From Desulfonema limicola (GTDB taxonomy: Bacteria > Desulfobacterota > Desulfobacteria > Desulfobacterales > RPRI01), in NCBI GenBank assembly GCA_020723255.1, contig DYJH01000016.1, positions 1-36,776 on the forward strand: a DNA stretch of 36,776 bases, read 5' to 3'. The translations under genes were made by a program, and so were the position numbers. The notes beneath the pieces are model-generated. The model saw nothing but the letters and a program-made list of their open reading frames with translations, was not told where the DNA came from and did not search any database. Positions 1-7,475 of this stretch are shown piece after piece. Positions within the stretch are counted from its first letter, which is position 1, and every line of letters begins with the position of its first letter.

Positions 1-174
1 GGCTTTCAAATTACGATAGAATCCATTGACCAGCTTCAAGTTTCTTAGGAGTCCCCATTTTCCCTTCGATTATCAAGGCATCAACTTGAATCGTTGTATA
101 AGGCAACCTGAGCCGTTGTCGTATCGTCAGTCAGGAGGGTTTGTAGAAATTGTCTTGGATTGGTTTGGTTGGGG

Positions 175-459
175 TCAAACCTTGATTTGTGATTTAAGCA
201 TTATATATTGATTCCGAAGACCTTTTTCCACCGAAAGCCTGCTTGTCATCATCTTAACACGCTGACTGACAGCCGAATATGTCAATCCGAAACGAGTTCC
301 GATTTCCCTGTTTGAAACCAGTCCTGTTTTCCAAAATAAATAAATCAGCAAATCACGTTTGTCTTTATTATCCGCACCAATCCTTTTTGCTGTATAGGCG
401 GATTTCATATTTAACCCCAGAATCTTTGAAATGGTATTAAAGGGGACATAGGGACGCCC
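175..459 (-). pseudogene. C-terminal remnant of a REP-associated (IS200/Y1-type) transposase
   Basis: The minus-strand frame from 459 to 175 encodes about 95 residues with no credible start near its open end; the first ATG is at 408. The readable part carries a DnaA-like helix-turn-helix segment (TGLVSNREIGTRFGLTYSAV) and ends in SQIKV. That arrangement is typical of the C-terminus of REP-associated tyrosine (Y1, HUH) transposases in deltaproteobacteria. The N-terminal catalytic HUH/Tyr domain should lie at higher coordinates, but that DNA is an inverted repeat and non-coding sequence, and the frame runs into the repeat at about 442-459. I read it as a 5'-deleted transposase left behind by an IS or REP element. 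The family assignment rests on pattern memory of the C-terminal motif and was not checked by alignment. Confidence 0.55.
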
Positions 460-557
460 TTAACATTTTAACTTTCTTTTATAACTTATTGTATTATCAA
501 TTAATATATCTACCAGCAAAGTAATAAATTTTAAAAGTTAAGGGTGTTTCTGTTCCC
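442..557. repeat. Imperfect inverted repeat flanking an AT-rich core
   Basis: The left arm at 442-470 (ggggacatagggacgccc, then ttaac) is matched by the reverse complement of 531-557 (gggaacagaaacaccc, then ttaac). The two arms share the run cccttaac followed by T/A-rich sequence. The about 60 bases between them are AT-rich with no gene. The arms resemble the subterminal palindromes at ends of IS200/REP-type elements, which fits the adjacent transposase remnant. Confidence 0.5.
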
Positions 558-849
558 ACTACTAACTGCAAAATCTTTAAACCTAACAGCATCCCGGATT
601 CCGACCTTGTTAAATATCCAATTTATTTTCATAGCCAGTTAACTGTTCGATGTTAATAATGCCTATTCCAATTCAGGTTTTGAAGAAATTCACAATAAAT
701 GGTGGCTTTGTAAAAATGCCCCAAATCGTTATACCGGACTTTATAAGCCTGCCCCGCCAAGCTCCAACTGGTAGTGTCAACAACCACTTGATATAACTGG
801 ATACCAGCTTTCACAGGTATGACGAAAAGCGATGTTTTTAAAGATCTAA
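558..849. other. Gene-free stretch with REP-like hairpin and repeat-derived open frame
   Basis: There is no convincing gene here. A minus-strand frame with no start codon stays open from about 840 to its stop at 653 and reads, for example, SLAGQAYKVRYNDLGHFY. It begins inside a REP-like sequence at 798-826 that has 5-bp arms ATACC (801-805) and GGTAT (816-820). The phrase VIPVKAGIQ in its translation is the signature of the common 'gtcatacctgtgaaagctggtatcc' type of dispersed repeat, so this looks like intergenic repeat DNA and not a protein gene. Confidence 0.4.
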
Positions 850-2946
850 CTACTTCTTTGCAAGTTCATTCAATACAAATGTCAATGGTCTGTTTTCTTC
901 ACACTTTTCAATATATCTTATAGGGCCTGGTTTCCGGTAGTCATCTTCGCCGGGATAGGCGCCAAGCCACTTTTCCCGAAGCTCTTTTAAGATCCTGAAA
1001 CATGGCGAGTTCACATCAACGAGAGTTTTTTCCAAAACAAGATCGAGTTTTCCTTTTCTTTCTTCAATGCGCATAAGAGGCGCTATCGGAATGCCTATCG
1101 GTTCCCATTTTTCAAATTCTTTTTCGAGGTTCTTTATGGCCGCCATTTGGCCGGTTGAGCCGTTTGCTATAAGGCTGAATGCTGTCAAGCCTAAATTATA
1201 CGCATAAACGCAATCAAAACCGCAGGGATCATTTCCTCTGCCGTCGTAACCAAAGAAATGCAACTGGGTTTTAAAACTGGGTATGGATTTTTTGTAGATT
1301 TTTTCCACCGGACCCGGGATTTTATCCCCATCCCTAATAATGCCGTCTTTGTTAAGCGCCTGGTTCAAGGTTTTAACTGAAGTTATAGAATCTTTCATTA
1401 TCAGAAAATCTTCCCCGAAGTTATCGAAGAGCACCGGACCTAAAATATCCGGATATAGATTTTCCTTCTCAAGAGTTTTATAGAAATAGCTTTTCGGTAT
1501 TCCGATTTTATACTGTCCTTTTTCTTTCAGTATCTTAAGGTAATCCTTTACAAGACCCATAAGTACTTTATCTGTTTCAACCTGGGAAAACTGGAAATTG
1601 CCATGACTGTCTCTTTCTGTAAGAAGACCTTCCTGAAAAAAAGCCGGAATGTCATTAAACAGATCATCGTCTCTCGTGTTCCAGATAGTAAAAATTCCCT
1701 CTTCCCGAGAAGCTTTTGCCAATCTGCGCAGATATTCCAGTTTATCTTCAAGAACAGGAAAGTCACTGTGAAAATCTGTATCATGGGTTGAATTATATTT
1801 GGCGATAATAGTATTAAGTTTTATAATAAAAATTTGAATTTCATTTATAAATTCAAGAACACCTTCCGGTATGACAATTACGCCGTAGTTTTTCCCGACA
1901 GCGGCTCTTCGCACTATTCCGTCACAAATTACACGGGACAGATGGCGCAAGGTCATCCCAAATGCGGTATAATCGGTGGTTCCTTCCTTCTTTGCTTTTT
2001 CCAATCTTCGCATATCCACATAGTCGGCAAGATCCTCGCCTATAAGGGTTATATTGGCGTGGGTCTGGAGCGCAACTTCCAATGCAAGATGGCTTGCTAC
2101 TCTTCCCATGACTTTACATATATGCCAATATTTGACATCCGAACAGCTGTCGGTGCACAGATTGCTTACCGAATTTGAAAAAGATAGCGCTGCCGTATGA
2201 AATCCGAAAGAAATTGCACATAATACCGAGCCGTTTGCATCTCTTACCTGAATATCCCCATCAATTGTTTTGGGAACTCCTATGATCTGAACGCCGTCTT
2301 TATACATCTCCTGGGCAAGAAATGCGGCATTCGTGTTCGAATCATCACCTCCGACAATCACAAGTGCATCCAGTTTCAATTTACTGCAAGTCTCTTTTGA
2401 AAGTGACATTTTACCCTTGGAATCAATTTTTGTCCGGCCTGTTTTTATCATGCCGAATCCTCCAAGATTCCTGTGGGCATTCACAATGTCATCTTTCAGT
2501 TCAACATGTTCATTTTCGATAATCCCATCAGGGCCAAGCAAAAAGCCGTATATTGAACTCTCAGGGTTTGCTTTTTTTGCCGCATCATATAGCCCTGCTA
2601 TTACATTATGACCTCCCGGCGCCGGTCCCCCAGAAAACACGATTCCTATATTGCGTTTTTTGCAATATTTCTTTCTGAAAAGCTCATCAGCAGAGCTTAC
2701 GCCTTTTATGATCTGAACCTTGTTTCCTATAATGTCAGGCAGCCGTTTCTTCGCTTCTATATGAGTATCAAATTTATAATCATTCGTTTCCTCTGTTTTG
2801 GTAAATTCATTCAGAAATACATTACATACCGCCGGCTTGTAATTTCTCCTTGCAATCAGTTCATTGCTAACATTGCTTACAACCTGCTGAACGGCGGTGT
2901 TTTCTTCAATAAGCTGCGTAACATCGGCATTTTCTTCGCTTTGCAT
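850..2946 (-). CDS. pfp: Diphosphate--fructose-6-phosphate 1-phosphotransferase (PPi-dependent phosphofructokinase), long form
   Basis: The 698-residue product should phosphorylate fructose 6-phosphate with pyrophosphate in the cytoplasm. The reaction is reversible, serves both glycolysis and gluconeogenesis, and saves ATP in anaerobes. Visible motifs are the phosphate-binding GGPAPGGHN at residues 106-114, GGDDSNT at 199-205 (the Asp-rich form expected for PPi rather than ATP), and the catalytic loop PKTIDGD at 225-231. A long C-terminal part follows, as in plant/spirochaete-type long PFPs. About 95 residues precede the first nucleotide-fold strand, which makes the protein longer than the usual 540-620 residue relatives. 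The ATG at 2946 has a GGAGG six bases upstream (2951-2955). The gene is divergent from the ACT-domain gene. The 3' end lies next to the repeat-rich left edge. Confidence 0.93.
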   Translation of the reverse strand: MQSEENADVTQLIEENTAVQQVVSNVSNELIARRNYKPAVCNVFLNEFTKTEETNDYKFDTHIEAKKRLPDIIGNKVQIIKGVSSADELFRKKYCKKRNIGIVFSGGPAPGGHNVIAGLYDAAKKANPESSIYGFLLGPDGIIENEHVELKDDIVNAHRNLGGFGMIKTGRTKIDSKGKMSLSKETCSKLKLDALVIVGGDDSNTNAAFLAQEMYKDGVQIIGVPKTIDGDIQVRDANGSVLCAISFGFHTAALSFSNSVSNLCTDSCSDVKYWHICKVMGRVASHLALEVALQTHANITLIGEDLADYVDMRRLEKAKKEGTTDYTAFGMTLRHLSRVICDGIVRRAAVGKNYGVIVIPEGVLEFINEIQIFIIKLNTIIAKYNSTHDTDFHSDFPVLEDKLEYLRRLAKASREEGIFTIWNTRDDDLFNDIPAFFQEGLLTERDSHGNFQFSQVETDKVLMGLVKDYLKILKEKGQYKIGIPKSYFYKTLEKENLYPDILGPVLFDNFGEDFLIMKDSITSVKTLNQALNKDGIIRDGDKIPGPVEKIYKKSIPSFKTQLHFFGYDGRGNDPCGFDCVYAYNLGLTAFSLIANGSTGQMAAIKNLEKEFEKWEPIGIPIAPLMRIEERKGKLDLVLEKTLVDVNSPCFRILKELREKWLGAYPGEDDYRKPGPIRYIEKCEENRPLTFVLNELAKK

Positions 2947-2990
2947 AGATGCCTCCAGAAAAAATGTTAAATAAATATATTATTAATGAT

Positions 2991-3019
2991 TTATAAATTA
3001 TGGCAAATAGTTATGTCAA
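2991..3019 (-). promoter_or_regulatory. Putative sigma70-type promoter of pfp
   Basis: On the minus strand a consensus TTGACA (-35, 3019-3014) is followed after exactly 17 bases by TTATAA (-10, 2996-2991). This lies about 45 bases upstream of the pfp start codon. Hexamers and spacing are seen directly; activity is inferred. Confidence 0.5.
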
Positions 3020-3070
3020 GATTATTTACAATATGGACCCGGGGTAACAGCATTTGGGCCGAACGAAACC

Positions 3071-3099
3071 TTTACACAATTTCCATTTTAGTTTATACC
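3071..3099 (+). promoter_or_regulatory. Weak putative promoter of the ACT-domain gene
   Basis: TTTACA (3071-3076), a 17-base spacer and TATACC (3094-3099) lie 38 bases upstream of the TTG start. The -10 is a poor match, so this is only a candidate. Confidence 0.3.
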
Positions 3100-3136
3100 T
3101 TAATATAGTTCAAATTACCAGCAAAAGGAGATTTAG

Positions 3137-3574
3137 TTGAAACTAAAACAGGTTGCCGTTAATATTGAAAACTCGCAGGGCCGATTGTTTGAGGTAATTC
3201 GGATGCTTGGAAATGCAGGGGTAAATCTAAGAGCCCTTAACCTTGTAGATACAGGAGAATTTGGAATCCTGCGGCTTATCGTTTCCGATATAGCCAAAAC
3301 CCGACGCATACTTATGGAAAAGCAGCTGCCTGCTATGGTAGATAATGTTGTTGGCGCTGAGATTGAGGACAAACCGGGCCAACTTGCTGCGCTTCTTGAA
3401 CCTTTGCAGAATGCCGGAGTTCGTGTGGTTTATATGTATAACTATATCGGTTTTTCATCCGGGAAAACCATAATGATTTTCCGTTTCAGTGACAATGATA
3501 AGGCAATTGAAATTTTACATGAAAGCGGAATAAAGCTGATTGATGCCGAAGCGCTTGGAATTTATAAAGAATGA
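3137..3574 (+). CDS. Tandem ACT-domain regulatory protein
   Basis: This small 145-residue protein is made of two ACT domains (about residues 1-68 and 69-140) and nothing else. ACT domains bind amino acids or similar ligands, usually for allosteric control, and a stand-alone pair suggests a ligand sensor or regulatory subunit. Each half shows the ACT start pattern: NSQGRLFEVIRMLGNAGVN in the first, then DKPGQLAALLEPLQNAGV in the second. The start is TTG at 3137, chosen because AAAGGAG (3124-3130) sits six bases upstream; no ATG is nearby. Close relatives in sulfate reducers often sit beside phenylacetate-CoA ligase genes, but no such gene is present here, so the partner is unknown. It is convergent with nspC, 28 bases away. 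Confidence 0.8.
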   Translation: MKLKQVAVNIENSQGRLFEVIRMLGNAGVNLRALNLVDTGEFGILRLIVSDIAKTRRILMEKQLPAMVDNVVGAEIEDKPGQLAALLEPLQNAGVRVVYMYNYIGFSSGKTIMIFRFSDNDKAIEILHESGIKLIDAEALGIYKE

Positions 3575-3602
3575 TTGGGTTGTAAGAGGACTTTGCAGTT
3601 TT

Positions 3603-4757
3603 TCAGGAAAGTCTGTTCTTATAATCTTCATATCCGAATTTTTTTATTATCTGAATATCTCCTGTTTTCTTTCTAATCGCAATAGATGGTAAGCTAATTC
3701 CGTTGAAAGTGTTGTTTTTAACCATTGTATAATGAGCCATATCCTCAAATACTATTTTCGAACCTATCTTCAGAGGTTCAGGAAAAGAATAGTCTCCTAT
3801 TATATCTCCTGCAAGACATGTTGCGCCGCCCAGTCTATAAGTGTGTTTGAATTCTCCAGATGTGCCTGCTCCTTTTATAACCGGCCTGTAAGGCATTTCG
3901 AGAACATCAGGCATATGCGCAGCAGCCGATGTATCGAGTATAGCGATATTCATTTTGTTATAAATAATATCAATAACTGACGCTTCCAGAACACCTGCAT
4001 TGAGCGCTATGGCTTCTCCCGGCTCAAGATAAACTTCTATCGGATACTGTTTTTTAAAATCATTAATCAGATTGCATAACAGATCTATGTCGTAATCTTC
4101 TCTGGTTATGTGATGGCCGCCTCCGAAGTTTATCCATTTTAATCTGGCGAAAAATATTCCGAATTTGTCTTCCACTACCTTTAATGTACGTAAAAGAGAA
4201 TCAGAATTAAGCTCACAAAGATTGTGAAAATGAATGCCTGAAATACCGTCCAGCTCATTTTCTTCAAAATTATTCCTTGTCGTTCCCAGCCTCGAAAACT
4301 GACAACATGGATCGTAAAGTGCTATTTTAACTTCCGAATGTTCCGGGTTTATTCTTATGCCGCACATTATCTTTTTTTTACTTCCGGCGACAGTTGCTTT
4401 AAAGCGTTTCCACTGTGAAAAAGAGTTAAAAACGATATGGTCAGCGTAATTTAATAATTCGTCAAATTCCGAATCACTGTATGCCGGAGAACATACATGC
4501 ACTTCCCGGCCGAATTCTTCGTACCCCAATCTTGCTTCATCTATAGAGCTTGCAGATATGCCGCAAAGATATTGTCGTATCAGCGGGAAAACGCTGAACA
4601 TGGCAAATCCTTTAAGAGCCATGATAATCTTTGAACCGGTTCGTTTTTGAACCGAGTCAAGAATTTTTAAATTCCTCAAAAGAGCTTCTTCTTCTAAGAT
4701 ATAACATGGTGTATGTGTATTAGGCTTCGATAATTTTTTCAATCCACGGCAGTCCAT
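3603..4757 (-). CDS. nspC: Carboxynorspermidine decarboxylase
   Basis: This PLP enzyme of the alanine-racemase-fold decarboxylase family removes the carboxyl group from carboxynorspermidine or carboxyspermidine to give norspermidine or spermidine. Visible features are the PLP lysine in IMALKGF (about residue 49 from the ATG used here), the GGGHHITREDYD phosphate-binding loop, EPGEA, and the C-terminal CLAGDIIGDY containing the active-site Cys from the partner subunit. The start is uncertain. The frame is open back to a TTG at 4793, but the family begins close to the PCYIL strand, so ATG 4757 (GGAG a few bases upstream) or TTG 4742 is more likely. With 4757 the gene overlaps the upstream dehydrogenase by 38 bases, implying translational coupling. 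It is the last gene of the minus-strand operon. Confidence 0.88.
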   Translation of the reverse strand: MDCRGLKKLSKPNTHTPCYILEEEALLRNLKILDSVQKRTGSKIIMALKGFAMFSVFPLIRQYLCGISASSIDEARLGYEEFGREVHVCSPAYSDSEFDELLNYADHIVFNSFSQWKRFKATVAGSKKKIMCGIRINPEHSEVKIALYDPCCQFSRLGTTRNNFEENELDGISGIHFHNLCELNSDSLLRTLKVVEDKFGIFFARLKWINFGGGHHITREDYDIDLLCNLINDFKKQYPIEVYLEPGEAIALNAGVLEASVIDIIYNKMNIAILDTSAAAHMPDVLEMPYRPVIKGAGTSGEFKHTYRLGGATCLAGDIIGDYSFPEPLKIGSKIVFEDMAHYTMVKNNTFNGISLPSIAIRKKTGDIQIIKKFGYEDYKNRLS

Positions 4758-5901
4758 GCACTCCAAGTTTTTCCATGAAAGGAGAAGGATCAAATTCTTC
4801 TACATTGAACACTCCTTTTCCTTTCCATTTTCCGGTTAGCATCATGATCGCTCCTATCATGGCAGGCACGCCGGTGGTATAAGATATTGCCTGGGCTTTA
4901 ATTTCCCTGTAGCATTCGGCATGATCACAGACATTATAAATATAATATTTTCTTAGCTTGCCGTCTTTTATGCCCTCAATCATACAGCCTATGCATGTTT
5001 TGCCTTTGTAGTTTTGCGCAAGGGATGAGGGCTCGGGAAGAAGTACTTTTAAAAACTTTAACGGGACAATTTTGCATCCCTCAAAATCAACAGGGTCTAT
5101 TCTTGTCATGCCGACATTTTCAAGCACTCTGAGATGGGTCAGATATTCTTTTGAAAAAGTCATCCAGAATCTGATGCGCTTTATACCGGGTATGTTTTTA
5201 ATAAGCGACTCAAGTTCTTCATGGTACATGAGATACATATCTTTATGTCCTATTTCTGGAAAATCAAAAGTCTTAAAGACAGAAAGAGGATCGGTTTCAA
5301 CCCACATCCCGTTTTCATAATACTTGCCTCTGGCTGAAACTTCTCTAATATTTATCTCAGGGTTAAAGTTAGTGGCAAAAGGATGGCCGTGATCACCGGC
5401 ATTACAGTCCATTATGTCAATATAATGAATTTCATCAAAATGATTATTAGCGGCATGGGCGCAAAAAATGTTTGTGACTCCAGGATCGAATCCGCATCCG
5501 AGAAGCGCCATTATCCCCTTTTCCTTGAATCTTTCATGATAATCCCACTGCCATTTGTAGCAGAATTTGGCTTCATCCGGCGGCTCATAATTTGCAGTAT
5601 CAAGGTAGTCAACTCCGGTTTCAAGGCAGGCGTCCATTATTGTCAGATCCTGATAAGGAAGAGCCGTGTTTATAATAAGGTCAGGCGATACTTTTTTTAT
5701 CAGTTCAACCAGTTCTGTTGTGTTATCAGCATCGACCCTTGCTGTTTCTACAGGTCTTGAAATCTGTTGTTTTATTTTCTCACATTTATCGATTGTTCTG
5801 CTGGCAAGTACTATTCTTGAAAAAACATCCGGAACCTGGGCGCATTTATGGGTTACGACACCACCGACTCCGCCTGCACCGATTATAAGAACACTGCTCA
5901 T
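4720..5901 (-). CDS. Carboxynorspermidine dehydrogenase/synthase (saccharopine dehydrogenase family)
   Basis: The 393-residue NADPH-dependent enzyme should reductively condense L-aspartate 4-semialdehyde with a diamine (1,3-diaminopropane or putrescine) to carboxynorspermidine or carboxyspermidine. It opens with a Rossmann GxGGVGG motif (VLIIGAGGVGGVV, residues 4-16) and contains the family's LLGCGFDPGVTNIF segment and a C-terminal TTGVPAMIGAIMMLTGKW block. These match the Lys1-like CANSDH group rather than true saccharopine dehydrogenase. Its job is fixed by context: nspC follows and overlaps it, and asd, supplier of the aldehyde substrate, lies three genes upstream in the same run. Only 12 bases separate it from folE2. 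Which diamine is used cannot be read from the sequence. Confidence 0.88.
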   Translation of the reverse strand: MSSVLIIGAGGVGGVVTHKCAQVPDVFSRIVLASRTIDKCEKIKQQISRPVETARVDADNTTELVELIKKVSPDLIINTALPYQDLTIMDACLETGVDYLDTANYEPPDEAKFCYKWQWDYHERFKEKGIMALLGCGFDPGVTNIFCAHAANNHFDEIHYIDIMDCNAGDHGHPFATNFNPEINIREVSARGKYYENGMWVETDPLSVFKTFDFPEIGHKDMYLMYHEELESLIKNIPGIKRIRFWMTFSKEYLTHLRVLENVGMTRIDPVDFEGCKIVPLKFLKVLLPEPSSLAQNYKGKTCIGCMIEGIKDGKLRKYYIYNVCDHAECYREIKAQAISYTTGVPAMIGAIMMLTGKWKGKGVFNVEEFDPSPFMEKLGVHGLPWIEKIIEA

Positions 5902-5913
5902 CCTACTTTTCCT

Positions 5914-6687
5914 TTAATCACTTGCAATGTGGGCGTAAGCATTATGATTATGAATGGATTCAAAGTTTTCAGCGCTTACCGAAAACCAGATTATATTGTC
6001 ATCTTTTTTTATTTTTTCGGCGATATCACGAACAATATCTTCCACAAATTTAGGATTGGAAAAAGCTTTTTCTGTTACATGTTTCTCATCGACTCGCTTT
6101 AAGACCGAAAAAACATCGCTGGAAGCTGAACCCTCAACTAGCTCGATCATGTCTTCCATCCAGATAAATTTTTTAAATCTTGTGGAAAGCCTTACTTCTC
6201 CTCTCTGGTTGTGCGCTCCGATTTCGCTTATTTCCTTTGAGCAGGGGCATACGGATGATATGGGAACGACAACTTCTGATACAATATCGATTTTATCGTC
6301 AGGATTACTGGAGCCTATGATTCGGCAGGTATAATCCATAAGGCCTGGAGCATTGCTTACAGGGGCTTTTTTTTCTATAAAATAAGGAAATGTAACTTCG
6401 ATATGTGCAGATTCTGCATTCAGATGTTTTTTCATCTGATTTAATATGGCTGCAATTTTTTTTAATGATACTTCTGCATGGCGGAATAGATGAAGGAGCT
6501 CAATAAAACGGCTCATATGAGTTCCCTTGTATTTATGAGGCAAATCTACGAACATATCGATTGTCGCAACCGTATTCTGGACCCTGTTCTGCCGGTCAAG
6601 AACCGTGATTGGATAACGGATGTTTTTTATACCAACCTTGTTGATCGATATGTTCCTGTAATCCCGCTGACTTTGAACATCTTTCAT
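5914..6687 (-). CDS. folE2: GTP cyclohydrolase FolE2 (type IB)
   Basis: The 257-residue product converts GTP to 7,8-dihydroneopterin triphosphate, the first step of tetrahydrofolate (and possibly queuosine) synthesis. It belongs to the type IB group, which is unrelated in sequence to FolE and less strict about zinc. It shows the FolE2 landmarks GTHMSRFIELL (55-65), APGLMDYTC (113-121), SSVCPCSKEIS with C147 and C149, and GAHNQRG (157-163). The metal-binding Cys/His set is intact. The ATG overlaps the stop of rpoZ in an ATGA, so the two are translationally coupled. Confidence 0.93.
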   Translation of the reverse strand: MKDVQSQRDYRNISINKVGIKNIRYPITVLDRQNRVQNTVATIDMFVDLPHKYKGTHMSRFIELLHLFRHAEVSLKKIAAILNQMKKHLNAESAHIEVTFPYFIEKKAPVSNAPGLMDYTCRIIGSSNPDDKIDIVSEVVVPISSVCPCSKEISEIGAHNQRGEVRLSTRFKKFIWMEDMIELVEGSASSDVFSVLKRVDEKHVTEKAFSNPKFVEDIVRDIAEKIKKDDNIIWFSVSAENFESIHNHNAYAHIASD

Positions 6688-6923
6688 TTTTTATTATCTA
6701 TATTGCCGGTATCAATTTTCTTATCTTCTTGTTTATCTTTTTTAATAACAATTTTACCTGCGGCGATTTCCCTCAGCGCAATAACAATATCCTCATTTTT
6801 TGGTGCGCTAACAAGATATTCAGAGCCTTCCCGAATCTGCCTGACTCTTTTTGCTACCATGTTTACAAGTAAAAAACGGTTCTGTACTCTTTTCATACAA
6901 TCTTCAATTGTTATTCTTGCCAC
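6684..6923 (-). CDS. rpoZ: DNA-directed RNA polymerase omega subunit
   Basis: This 79-residue omega subunit assists assembly of the beta' subunit and can contribute to ppGpp binding. The core ARITIEDCMKRVQNRFLLVN...VAKRVRQI and the ALREIAAGKI stretch are typical of omega; a Lys/Asp-rich tail follows. The frame extends upstream to a GTG at 6944, but that has no ribosome binding site. GTG 6923 is preferred because GGAGG (6931-6935) lies seven bases upstream and the family begins with M-A-R-I-T. The stop overlaps the folE2 start by four bases. It sits between greA and folE2 in the same transcription run. Confidence 0.92.
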   Translation of the reverse strand: MARITIEDCMKRVQNRFLLVNMVAKRVRQIREGSEYLVSAPKNEDIVIALREIAAGKIVIKKDKQEDKKIDTGNIDNKK

Positions 6924-6962
6924 AATATAACCTCCGTATGCCACAAATATATTAGAATAAAC

Positions 6963-7430
6963 TTATGATATTTCAACCAGTTCATAAAATCTTTTTCCGC
7001 CTGGCGCCTGAATCATAATTTCTTCCCCCGATTTTTTACCTATAATAGCCATCCCAAGAGGAGAAGATATGGATATACGTCCCTTTTCAATATCGGATTC
7101 ATCCGGACCTACAAGCTGATACACTATGCTTTCTCCTGTGTCTATATTTTCAAGAACTACGTTGCAGCCAAAAACAGCCCGCTCTTTTGACAGCGAATCA
7201 GGATCAATCACATCCGCATTTCCGATTTTATAACTAAGCTCGCCTATCCGGCATTCCAGGTATGCCTGGCGGTCTTTGGCGGCGGCAAACTCAGCATTTT
7301 CGGAAAGATCACCGTGTGCTCTTGCTTCCTCAATGGCTTTTATGTTTTTAGGTCTTTCAACTTTTTTTAAGTGCTCAAGCTCTTTTTTTAAAGATTCATA
7401 ACCTTCTTTTGTAATGGGTATTCGTTCCAA
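6963..7430 (-). CDS. greA: Transcription elongation factor GreA
   Basis: The 155-residue product rescues backtracked RNA polymerase by stimulating RNA cleavage. The N-terminal coiled coil (about 1-75) carries the acidic tip GDLSENAEFAAAK at 40-52, whose Asp41 and Glu44 are the functional residues, and the C-terminal FKBP-like domain ends GGKRFYELVEIS. The length matches the family (about 158). The start is TTG at 7430, supported by AGGAG seven bases upstream. It lies 39 bases before rpoZ. Confidence 0.95.
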   Translation of the reverse strand: MERIPITKEGYESLKKELEHLKKVERPKNIKAIEEARAHGDLSENAEFAAAKDRQAYLECRIGELSYKIGNADVIDPDSLSKERAVFGCNVVLENIDTGESIVYQLVGPDESDIEKGRISISSPLGMAIIGKKSGEEIMIQAPGGKRFYELVEIS

Positions 7431-7475
7431 CTTTACACTCCTGATCTTTCATATTTGCAACACTATATTCATTTA

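Noticed and set aside
26-211. 61-residue plus-strand frame at the left edge
   Set aside because: It is antisense to the transposase tail at its end, has no ribosome binding site, and looks like no protein.
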